Shown here: in pieces, positions 35,674 through 49,868 of the stretch
Numbering within the stretch: the stretch's first letter is position 1
Layout: each line of letters opens with the position of its first letter
From: Hydrogenophaga sp.
GTDB taxonomy: Bacteria > Pseudomonadota > Gammaproteobacteria > Burkholderiales > Burkholderiaceae_C
Direction of reading: 5' to 3'
Assembly (NCBI GenBank): GCA_016741995.1
Contig: JACVCO010000001.1
Span: 277,501 to 327,368, forward strand
DNA length: 49,868 nt
Position numbers and translations under genes: made by a program
The notes under the pieces: model-generated
The model's input: the letters and a program-made list of their open reading frames with translations, nothing else
Database searches by the model: none
What the model was told of the DNA's origin: nothing

Positions 35674-36689
35674 GGCTGCGCCACCGGATCGGCGGGCGTG
35701 CCGGCGCGCGCCAGGGACAAGGGCCCCATGGGGCGGCCGTAGATGCGGCGCACGCGCTCGGCCAGCGGTGGGTGGGCGTCCAGCCAGTGCGCCAGCGCCC
35801 CCGGCTCGTTGCCCACCAGCAGCAGGTGCTGCATGGGCGAACCGATGGTGCGTGCGGCCACGCGGGCCTGCTGTTGCGCCATCACCTTGCGCAGCACGCC
35901 ACCCAGGCCGTCGCGGCTGCGCGTCCACTGCACGGCGCGCGCATCGGCCAGGAACTCGCGTTGGCGCGAGACGGCGGCCTGCAGCGCGTGGCCCGATAGC
36001 CAGCCAAGCCAGCCCGCCCCCATGAGCGTGAGGCCCGCGATGGCCCAGAGGTGAAAGCCGCGCTCACCGGGCTCCCACAAGCGCTGCCCGAGGCGGTACA
36101 CGCATTCGAGGCCGAACACCATCCCGGCCAGGCGCAGGTTCAGCCGCGTGTCGCCTTCGCCGATGTGGCCGAGTTCGTGGGCCACCACCCCCTGCAGCTC
36201 CTCGCGCGTGAGGTGCTCGAGCGCGCCGTGCGTGATGGCCACCGCCGCGTCGTCGGCGTGCCAACCGGTGGCGAAGGCGTTGATGGATTCGTCGCGCGCG
36301 AGCACCATGGCCGCGGGGCGCGGCAGGCCCGAGGCGATCGCGAGCTCGTCGACGATGTTGACGAAGCGCTGCTCGGCGGGCCGGCCCGAAGGCTGCGCCG
36401 GGCGCGCGCCCAGGCGTTCGGCCAGACGCGCGCCACCGCCGTGCGCGAGGTTCGAGGTTTCGACCCACCAGCCACCGAGCACGAAGAGCAGCGTGACGCC
36501 GGTGTTGACGGCCCAAAAGTGGCGCGGGAAACGCAAATCACCCGGAGCCCAGAAACCCCAGCTGAGGCCCCAGGCCAGCGCCAGCGCGGCGTTGACCGCG
36601 AACACGAGCAGCACGACGGTGAACGCGAAGGCCAGCAACAGGCGCGTGGTGCGCGCGCGGGCTTCGCGTTGCGATTCGAAGAAGCGCAT
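35670..36689 (-). CDS. M48-family zinc metalloprotease (HtpX-like)
   Basis: A 339-aa inner-membrane protease. Two helices near 17–40 and 58–75 precede the zinc site HELGHIGEGDTRLN (His, His, with Glu as base), and the third ligand is probably Glu in EFLADARAV. Two more helices lie near 215–245. The family degrades misfolded membrane proteins. It is preceded by LemA by 10 bp, the common LemA/HtpX pairing, and overlaps rsmB. It is shorter at the ends than typical HtpX, so I leave the symbol open. Confidence 0.88.
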   Translation of the reverse strand: MRFFESQREARARTTRLLLAFAFTVVLLVFAVNAALALAWGLSWGFWAPGDLRFPRHFWAVNTGVTLLFVLGGWWVETSNLAHGGGARLAERLGARPAQPSGRPAEQRFVNIVDELAIASGLPRPAAMVLARDESINAFATGWHADDAAVAITHGALEHLTREELQGVVAHELGHIGEGDTRLNLRLAGMVFGLECVYRLGQRLWEPGERGFHLWAIAGLTLMGAGWLGWLSGHALQAAVSRQREFLADARAVQWTRSRDGLGGVLRKVMAQQQARVAARTIGSPMQHLLLVGNEPGALAHWLDAHPPLAERVRRIYGRPMGPLSLARAGTPADPVAQP

Positions 36690-36699
36690 CGCGCCGCGG

Positions 36700-37293
36700 T
36701 CAGAACTGCACTTTCACGGGCGCACGCTCCGCCTCGCTGGTGGTGGCTTCCAGCATGGCCAGCGGCGCGAAGCCGAACAGGCGCGCGATGACGAGCGCAG
36801 GGAACTCCTGCGCGGCGTCGTTGAACTCGAGCACCTGGTCGTTGAAGGCCTGGCGCGCGAAGCCGATGCGGTTCTCGGTGCTCGCGAGTTCCTCGCTGAG
36901 CTCGCGCATGTTCTCGTCGCCCTTGAGCTCGGGGTAGGCCTCGACCACGGCCATCAGCTTGCCGAGGGCGCCACCGAGCAGTTGTTCAGCGCCGGAGAGC
37001 GAGCCCACCAGCGCGGCGTTCAGGGGCCCGGTGGCCGCGGCCTGTTCGGCGCCACGCGCGTGGTTGCGTGCTGCGGTCACGGCCTCCAGGGTCTGCGACT
37101 CGTGCTCGAGGTATTTGCGCGCCACCTCGACGAGGTTGGGAATCAGGTCGTGGCGGCGTTTGAGCTGCACATCGATCTGGCCGAAGGCGTTGGCCACGGC
37201 GTTGCGCAGCCGAACGAGGCGGTTGTACGCCCCCACGCCCCAGAAGAACACCACCAGGGCCAGCAACAGCAAGACCCATTGAACGAGGCTCAT
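36700..37293 (-). CDS. LemA family protein
   Basis: A 197-aa protein. An N-terminal helix (VQWVLLLLALVVFFWGVG) anchors it in the membrane with a short N-terminus outside; the rest is a helical bundle with the signature NAFGQIDVQLKRRHDLIPNL and STENRIGFARQAFND. The start ATG at 37293 follows GGAGA. LemA proteins are frequently paired with M48 peptidases, as here, but their molecular role is not settled. It is the first gene of a LemA–peptidase–rsmB–DUF4390–kinase–regulator chain. Confidence 0.93.
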   Translation of the reverse strand: MSLVQWVLLLLALVVFFWGVGAYNRLVRLRNAVANAFGQIDVQLKRRHDLIPNLVEVARKYLEHESQTLEAVTAARNHARGAEQAAATGPLNAALVGSLSGAEQLLGGALGKLMAVVEAYPELKGDENMRELSEELASTENRIGFARQAFNDQVLEFNDAAQEFPALVIARLFGFAPLAMLEATTSEAERAPVKVQF

Positions 37294-37364
37294 CCCGTCT
37301 CTCCTCATCGAACGCGCCGCATGGCGCGCGGGCAATATAGCCCAGGCCCCACACGGCAAAAACA

Positions 37365-37394
37365 AAGGCCCCCGGCCTTGCGACCGGGGGCCTT
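37365..37394 (-). terminator. Intrinsic terminator after rpoC
   Basis: AAGGCCCCCGG (37365–37375) pairs perfectly with CCGGGGGCCTT (37384–37394). On the minus strand the hairpin lies 23 bp after the rpoC stop and is followed by TTTGTTTTTG, a good U-tract. Confidence 0.9.
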
Positions 37395-37417
37395 GAGGCG
37401 CGGACGAACGCAGTGGC

Positions 37418-41632
<4,215 letters not shown>

Positions 41633-41657
41633 GTGAGCTTTCCTTTACTTCAGTGGA

Positions 41658-45776
<4,119 letters not shown>

Positions 45777-45971
45777 GAGATCTCCGGGCTTGAGGTCTTG
45801 GCGACTGGCGGCCAGCGGCGTGCGGCGCTGACGATCTTGGTGGCTGGCCTCTACCAACCGATGGCGGACGGCCCGCGCATTGCACGCGAGCCCGAACCAA
45901 GTGGTCTTCTGCAGTCGGGGTCAGAAAACACTTGAAAGCAGACTTGAATCGGGATTCAGGCCGGTTTTCAG

Positions 45972-46021
45972 GTGTGCTCTGAAAGCACACAAGGCTGGAG
46001 GCCCTTGCGAGCGCTCCAGCC
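45972..46021 (-). terminator. Tandem hairpins between rplL and rpoB (probable attenuator)
   Basis: On the minus strand, 17 bp after rplL, GGCTGGAG (46014–46021 and 45993–46000) forms an 8-bp stem, followed at once by GTGTGCT/AGCACAC (45972–45990, 7-bp stem, 5-nt loop). Only short T-stretches follow, so read-through to rpoB is expected. This is the position of the known partial terminator that sets ribosomal protein versus polymerase levels in many bacteria. Nothing gene-like lies in the rest of 45777–46037. Confidence 0.55.
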
Positions 46022-46037
46022 TGCGGGGTCGAGCGGC

Positions 46038-46415
46038 TTACTTGAGCTCGGCCTTGGCGCCGGCTTCCACCAGCTTCTTCACGGCGGCCTCGGCGTCGGC
46101 CTTGGCAATCGCTTCTTTCACGTTCTTGGGCGCGCCGTCGACCAGGTCTTTGGCTTCTTTCAGGCCCAGACCGGTGATTTCGCGCACGGCCTTGATCACG
46201 CCGACCTTGTTGGCGCCGGCTTCGAGCAGCACGACGTTGAACTCGGTCTTCTCTTCGGCAGCGGCGGCGGCGCCACCACCACCAGCGGCGGCCGGGGCGG
46301 CCATCGCAGCGGCGCTCACGCCGAATTTCTCTTCGATGGCTTTCACCAGGTCGTTGAGTTCCATGACCGACATGCTGTCCAGCGCGGTCAGAAATGCGTC
46401 TTTATCGAATGCCAT
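46038..46415 (-). CDS. rplL: 50S ribosomal protein L7/L12
   Basis: A 125-aa acidic stalk protein. The N-terminal dimerisation helices ([20 protein letters not shown]) are joined by an Ala/Gly-rich hinge ([15 protein letters not shown]) to the C-terminal factor-binding domain with [20 protein letters not shown]. Length and layout are normal. GGAAA precedes the ATG. It lies 46 bp after rplJ, with which it forms the L10–L12 stalk, and two hairpins separate it from rpoB. Confidence 0.99.
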   Translation of the reverse strand: MAFDKDAFLTALDSMSVMELNDLVKAIEEKFGVSAAAMAAPAAAGGGGAAAAAEEKTEFNVVLLEAGANKVGVIKAVREITGLGLKEAKDLVDGAPKNVKEAIAKADAEAAVKKLVEAGAKAELK

Positions 46416-46461
46416 TTGGGTTTCCTATCAATCGGTTGATGTTTGCGGGACGCTGCGGCCA

Positions 46462-46968
46462 TCAGGCGGCAGCGGTTTCGCCTTCGCCTCTTTTCGTGGC
46501 CAGCGCGCCGAGGACCACCGCGGTGCGGGAGATCGGCGACATGAGCAGGCCACAAAGCTGCGCAAGCAGGACCTCTTTCGAGGGGATGCTGGCGAGCTGC
46601 TTCACACCGTCGACGTCCAGCGCCTTGCCCGCGTAGACACCGCCGCGAATGACCAGCTTGTCGTTGGTCTTCGCGAAATCGGCCACCACTTTCGCGGCGG
46701 CCACGGGGTCTTCGGAGAAGCCGTAGACGAGCGGACCGGCCATCTTGTCGGCCACCACCTCGAACGCGCTGCCGGCGACCGCACGGCGGGCCAGGGTGTT
46801 TTTCAACACGCTCAGGCTCACACCGCTCTTGCGGGCGCTCACACGCAGCTGGTCCATGGAGGCGACCGTGATGCCGCGGTATTCCGCCATCACGAGGGTT
46901 TGAGCTTTGGCGGCGAGGCTGGTCACTTCATTGATGACCGCTTCTTTCTCACTGCGATTCAGACTCAA
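46462..46968 (-). CDS. rplJ: 50S ribosomal protein L10
   Basis: A 168-aa stalk base protein starting [14 protein letters not shown]. The start codon is TTG at 46968, six bases after AAGGAG; no ATG is available at a fitting position. The N-terminal rRNA-binding domain ([17 protein letters not shown]) and C-terminal L12-binding helix are present. It is preceded by an L10-type leader (47038–47160), through which the L10–L12 complex would repress its own translation. A weak start codon is consistent with translational control. Confidence 0.97.
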   Translation of the reverse strand: MSLNRSEKEAVINEVTSLAAKAQTLVMAEYRGITVASMDQLRVSARKSGVSLSVLKNTLARRAVAGSAFEVVADKMAGPLVYGFSEDPVAAAKVVADFAKTNDKLVIRGGVYAGKALDVDGVKQLASIPSKEVLLAQLCGLLMSPISRTAVVLGALATKRGEGETAAA

Positions 46969-47037
46969 GGTTCACTCCTTCAATGTGCGGGGGCGTCGCC
47001 GCCGTCCACACGCCTCATTGCAGCGATTCAACCGATG

Positions 47038-47160
47038 TCCGAAACCCTGGGATTTCTTTCAGCGGCGGGATCGCCATCTGCGTTGGCCCCCGTGAGGGGA
47101 ATTAAGTGCGCCGCAAGCGGCCCACACCAACGGTCTTGGATGGCTTCGGGGCACGCATTG
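47038..47160 (-). ncRNA. L10 (rplJ) mRNA leader, autoregulatory
   Basis: On the minus strand this leader contains AAGACCGTTGGTGTGG, then CTTAATTCCC, then GCCAACGCAGATGG, the order and wording of the conserved L10-leader core (kink-turn and L10-binding bulge). GCCGC and GCGGC of GGGCCGCTTGCGGCGC add a small hairpin between them. It lies in the 251-bp rplA–rplJ gap about 70 nt before the rplJ start. Binding of L10–L12 here is the known repression mechanism. Exact ends are approximate. Confidence 0.8.
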
Positions 47161-47219
47161 CTGCACACCCAGAACCCACCACACCCGGGCGGCCGAAGCC
47201 ACCCGAATTCTTCATGCCA

Positions 47220-47918
47220 TCAAGCCGCCGAAACGGTCTGGGTGTCCACGCGGACGCCCACACCCATGGTCGACGAGACGGCCAGCTTGCGCAGGTACAC
47301 GCCCTTGCTGGTGGCCGGCTTGGCTTTGTTCAGCGCATCGAGCAGCGCCAGCAGGTTGCCCTGCAGCTTGTCGGCGTCGAACGAGCGGCGACCGATCGTG
47401 CCGTGCACGATGCCGGCCTTGTCGACGCGGAACTGCACCTGACCGGCCTTGGCGTTCTTCACCGCGGTGGCGACGTCGGGCGTCACGGTACCGACCTTGG
47501 GGTTGGGCATCAGGCCACGGGGACCGAGCACCTGACCCAGCGTACCGACCACGCGCATCGCGTCGGGCGAGGCAATGACCACATCGAAGTTGATGTTGCC
47601 GGCCTTCACCTCGGCGGCCAGATCGTCCATGCCGACGATGTCGGCACCTGCGGCCTTGGCCTCTTCGGCCTTGGCACCCTGGGCGAACACGGCCACGCGC
47701 TTGGTCTTGCCGGTGCCGTTGGGCATCACGACAGCGCCACGCACCACCTGGTCGGACTTCTTGGCGTCCACGCCGAGCTGGATCGCCACGTCGATAGATT
47801 CATCGAACTTGGCGGTCGCGCATTCCTTGACGATCTTCAGCGCATCGGTCAGGGCGTACAGCTTGTTGCTGTCGACCTTGCCCTCGAAGGCTTTTTCTTT
47901 CTTGGTGAGCTTGGCCAT
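47220..47918 (-). CDS. rplA: 50S ribosomal protein L1
   Basis: A 232-aa protein that binds 23S rRNA at the L1 stalk and, when in excess, the L11 operon mRNA. The family signature region is visible in [20 protein letters not shown] and [13 protein letters not shown]. It begins directly after the rplK stop (TAA then ATG, no gap), with GGAGG inside the end of rplK, so the two are translationally linked. Length is normal. Confidence 0.99.
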   Translation of the reverse strand: MAKLTKKEKAFEGKVDSNKLYALTDALKIVKECATAKFDESIDVAIQLGVDAKKSDQVVRGAVVMPNGTGKTKRVAVFAQGAKAEEAKAAGADIVGMDDLAAEVKAGNINFDVVIASPDAMRVVGTLGQVLGPRGLMPNPKVGTVTPDVATAVKNAKAGQVQFRVDKAGIVHGTIGRRSFDADKLQGNLLALLDALNKAKPATSKGVYLRKLAVSSTMGVGVRVDTQTVSAA

Positions 47919-48350
47919 TTACACGCCCTCCACGATCACGCCCATCGAACGGGCCGAACCCGCGATGGTCTTGACGGCTGCGTCGATGTCGGCAGCGGTC
48001 ATGTCCTTCATCTTGGTCTTGGCGATTTCCTCGAGCTGGGCCCGGGTGATCTTGCCGACCTTGTTCTTGTTGGGCACCGAAGAGCCCTTGTCGAGCTTGA
48101 TGGCCTTCTTGATCAAGGTGGTCGCCGGCGGCGTCTTGATGATGAAGGTGAAGCTCTTGTCCGCGAAGGCAGTGATCACCACGGGCAGCGGCAGACCGGG
48201 CTCGACGCCCTGGGTCTGGGCGTTGAACGCCTTGCAGAACTCCATGATGTTCAGGCCGCGCTGACCCAGCGCCGGACCGATCGGGGGAGAGGGGTTGGCC
48301 TTACCAGCTGGCACTTGCAGCTTGATGAAGCCGACGATTTTCTTCGCCAT
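47919..48350 (-). CDS. rplK: 50S ribosomal protein L11
   Basis: A 143-aa protein of the GTPase-associated centre. It has [20 protein letters not shown] at the N-terminus (the proline pair that contacts thiostrepton-type antibiotics and RelA-dependent signalling) and a C-terminal rRNA-binding domain with [17 protein letters not shown] and [16 protein letters not shown] precedes the ATG. It is separated from nusG by 113 bp containing a strong hairpin. Confidence 0.99.
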   Translation of the reverse strand: MAKKIVGFIKLQVPAGKANPSPPIGPALGQRGLNIMEFCKAFNAQTQGVEPGLPLPVVITAFADKSFTFIIKTPPATTLIKKAIKLDKGSSVPNKNKVGKITRAQLEEIAKTKMKDMTAADIDAAVKTIAGSARSMGVIVEGV

Positions 48351-48423
48351 TTTTCAGCTCCTGCGAGTGCAAACGGTGGGTTTCACGCCACCTCCTCGCG
48401 GTTGAGGGCCCGGGAAAGACAAC

Positions 48424-48454
48424 GGCGCTGGCGTCGGGCCGACCCGCCAGCGCC
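48424..48454 (-). terminator. Hairpin between nusG and rplK
   Basis: GGCGCTGGCG (48424–48433) pairs perfectly with CGCCAGCGCC (48445–48454). On the minus strand it lies 9 bp after nusG and is followed by GTTGTCTTTCC, a weak U-tract. It may terminate or attenuate secE–nusG transcription before a separate rplK promoter. Confidence 0.5.
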
Positions 48455-48463
48455 TGGAAACGA

Positions 48464-49039
48464 TCAGGTCTTCTCGACCTGGCTGAATTCGAGCTCGACC
48501 GGCGTGGCGCGACCGAAGATGGTCACCGACACGCGCATCTTGTTCTTCTCGTAGTTGACCTCTTCAACGGTGCCGTTGAAGTCGGTGAAGGGGCCTTCCT
48601 TGACGCGCACGTACTCGCCAACCACGAACTCCACCTTGTGGCGCGGCTTGTCGGTACCTTCCTGCATCTGGCTGACAATCTTCTGGACGTCTTCCTCGGA
48701 AATCGGCACCGGACGGTTCTTGGCACCGCCGACGAAACCCGTCACCTTGTTGGTGTGCTTGATCAGGTGCCAGGTGTCGTCGTCCATCACCATTTCCACC
48801 AGCACGTAGCCGGGGAAAAACTTGCGCTCGGTGGTGCGTTTCTGGCCGTTCTTGACCTCGACCACCTCTTCGGTGGGCACGAGGATGCGGCCGAACTTGC
48901 TCTGCATGCCAGCGCGGGTGATGCGCTCGATGATGTTGCGCTCGGCCGCCTTCTCCATGCCCGAATAGGCATGCACCACGTACCAGCGCATGCCTTCGGT
49001 GGGGGCCATCTGGGCCACGGGCGTCTGTTGTTCGGTCAT
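48464..49039 (-). CDS. nusG: Transcription termination/antitermination factor NusG
   Basis: A 191-aa factor that binds RNA polymerase through the N-terminal NGN domain ([20 protein letters not shown]) and Rho or ribosomal S10 through the C-terminal KOW domain ([20 protein letters not shown]). It couples transcription with translation. The start ATG 49039 lies 4 bp after secE, with GGAGATG inside the secE end as ribosome binding site. Length is slightly longer than E. coli NusG (181) because of an N-terminal extension. Confidence 0.99.
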   Translation of the reverse strand: MTEQQTPVAQMAPTEGMRWYVVHAYSGMEKAAERNIIERITRAGMQSKFGRILVPTEEVVEVKNGQKRTTERKFFPGYVLVEMVMDDDTWHLIKHTNKVTGFVGGAKNRPVPISEEDVQKIVSQMQEGTDKPRHKVEFVVGEYVRVKEGPFTDFNGTVEEVNYEKNKMRVSVTIFGRATPVELEFSQVEKT

Positions 49040-49043
49040 CGGA

Positions 49044-49424
49044 TCATCTCCAGCCCAGGATCAGGTCGTAGAACACCCATTCCAGGGTCTTGTCGGTCAG
49101 CCACAGGAAGATGGCCATCACCACCACGAACACGAAGACGTAGGCGGTCATCTGCATGGCTTCCTTGCGGGCCGGCCACACCACTTTCTTGACCTCTTTC
49201 CACGAGTCGCGGCCAAAGGCGATCAGCTGTTTGCCCGATTCGGAAATGGCAAACACCACGACCCCCGCGACCAGCGCCACCAGCAGCGCACCCCATTGGG
49301 TGAGTGCGCCGCGACCAGCCAGCAGGTAGAAGGCCACGAAACCGCCCAGCACCAACGCAAAAGCCAAAGCGAGCTTGGCTTTGTCAGCGCCGGAAGAAAC
49401 GGTTTGAACGTCGGAGGAGGCCAT
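49044..49424 (-). CDS. secE: Preprotein translocase subunit SecE
   Basis: A 126-aa subunit of the SecYEG channel. Three membrane helices are visible (about 18–36, 44–60 and 95–115), as in other long proteobacterial SecE. The conserved cytosolic stretch is [19 protein letters not shown]. No strong ribosome binding site precedes the ATG. It is followed by nusG after 4 bp, and tRNA-Trp lies 144 bp upstream. Confidence 0.97.
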   Translation of the reverse strand: MASSDVQTVSSGADKAKLALAFALVLGGFVAFYLLAGRGALTQWGALLVALVAGVVVFAISESGKQLIAFGRDSWKEVKKVVWPARKEAMQMTAYVFVFVVVMAIFLWLTDKTLEWVFYDLILGWR

Positions 49425-49484
49425 GTGGATTCAGACAATGGTTATCAAAACGCGGGCCGCACACCCAGAGGGCATGAGACACGC

Positions 49485-49520
49485 AAGCCCACCAGAGGTC
49501 TCAGCGACTTCGGTGGGCTT
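49485..49520 (-). terminator. Hairpin between tRNA-Trp and secE
   Basis: AAGCCCACC (49485–49493) and GGTGGGCTT (49512–49520) pair perfectly around 18 nt. There is no U-tract after it on the minus strand, so it may be a processing or partial termination signal rather than a full terminator. Confidence 0.35.
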
Positions 49521-49568
49521 GTGGTCCACGAAACAGGAGTGGATCTGGTGGATACGGTTCCTGTCAGG

Positions 49569-49644
49569 TGGCAGGGGCAGAGGGAATCGAACCCCCAACC
49601 TTCGGTTTTGGAGACCGACGCTCTGCCAATTGAGCTATACCCCT
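49569..49644 (-). tRNA. tRNA-Trp (anticodon CCA)
   Basis: A 76-nt tRNA on the minus strand. It starts AGGGGTATAGCTCAATTGG, has the anticodon loop CTCCAAA (CCA, tryptophan) on a TCGGT/ACCGA stem, the T-arm GGGGGTTCGATTCCCTC and an encoded CCA end; the acceptor stem AGGGGTA pairs with TGCCCCT with one imperfect pair. The tuf–tRNA-Trp–secE–nusG order is conserved in proteobacteria. It lies 33 bp after tuf, so it is probably cut from a common transcript. Confidence 0.97.
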
Positions 49645-49677
49645 ACGCGACTGTTGTGCCCTGGTTGCCCCGGGCGA

Positions 49678-49868
49678 TTACGCAATGATTTTTGCCACGA
49701 CGCCGGCGCCGACGGTGCGACCGCCTTCGCGGATGGCAAAACGCAGGCCTTCTTCCATGGCGATCGGCGCGATCAGCTTCACGGTGATCGACACGTTGTC
49801 GCCCGGCATCACCATCTCCTTGCCTTCCGGCAGCTCGATGGCACCCGTCACGTCCGTCGTGCGGAAGT
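49678..49868 (-). CDS. tuf: Elongation factor Tu, C-terminal part (5' end outside window)
   Basis: The last 63 codons of EF-Tu: [38 protein letters not shown] and [13 protein letters not shown], the third β-barrel domain that holds the tRNA T-stem. The stop is TAA at 49680–49678. The missing part, with the GTPase domain, lies right of the window. Bacteria of this group usually carry two nearly identical tuf genes; this is the copy before tRNA-Trp. Confidence 0.97.
   Translation of the reverse strand, partial: FRTTDVTGAIELPEGKEMVMPGDNVSITVKLIAPIAMEEGLRFAIREGGRTVGAGVVAKIIA

Overview
The window is high-GC proteobacterial chromosome. The right-hand block tuf–tRNA-Trp–secE–nusG–rplK–rplA–rplJ–rplL–rpoB–rpoC, the NtrYX-like pair beside rsmB, hemE next to priA, and the protein sequences suggest a betaproteobacterium of the Comamonadaceae (Hydrogenophaga/Acidovorax-like). 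The genus is inferred; the class is fairly secure. Nearly all genes share high-GC codon use, so long open frames on the opposite strands (for example the 1,390-codon frames antisense to rpoB and rpoC) are shadows and are omitted.

Layout. (1) 1–7104: a MocR-type GntR/aminotransferase regulator faces a tight seven-gene operon: LysE exporter, EamA exporter, aminotransferase, glutathione transferase, PhzF isomerase, VOC protein, threonine-dehydratase-like enzyme. Five of its six junctions are 4-nt stop/start overlaps, and a repeat array between regulator and operon looks like the MocR operator. (2) 7115–12380: hybrid sensor kinase, histidine-phosphatase-like protein lacking the second catalytic His, creatininase-family hydrolase, CFA-synthase-like methyltransferase. 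(3) 12565–17051: DsbD-family reductase with a periplasmic redoxin, hemE, then a 400-bp AT-richer gap with two consensus DnaA boxes. (4) 17052–26375: priA, a GAF protein with a degenerate receiver, katG with an OxyR-like operator, AEC transporter, Rep-type helicase with a coupled secreted protein, a small lipoprotein.

(5) 26420–30606: the accessory part. It holds an acyltransferase, a convergent DUF488/unknown-protein pair, a truncated and frameshifted tyrosine integrase, and a lower-GC DUF4145 protein ending beside tRNA-Phe. (6) 30645–37293: NtrX-like regulator without an AAA+ domain, NtrY-like kinase, DUF4390 protein, rsmB, an M48 peptidase and LemA. (7) 37365–49868: transcription/translation core, with a strong terminator after rpoC, hairpins between rplL and rpoB, an L10 leader before rplJ (which starts at TTG), nusG and secE, tRNA-Trp and the 3' end of tuf.

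No CRISPR array, complete prophage, complete insertion sequence or recognised complete defence system is visible. The best candidates for undescribed biology are the MocR-controlled amino-acid operon, the GAF/pseudo-receiver pair, the DUF488/unknown/DUF4145 cargo near the dead integrase, and the DnaA-box-bearing hemE–priA gap.
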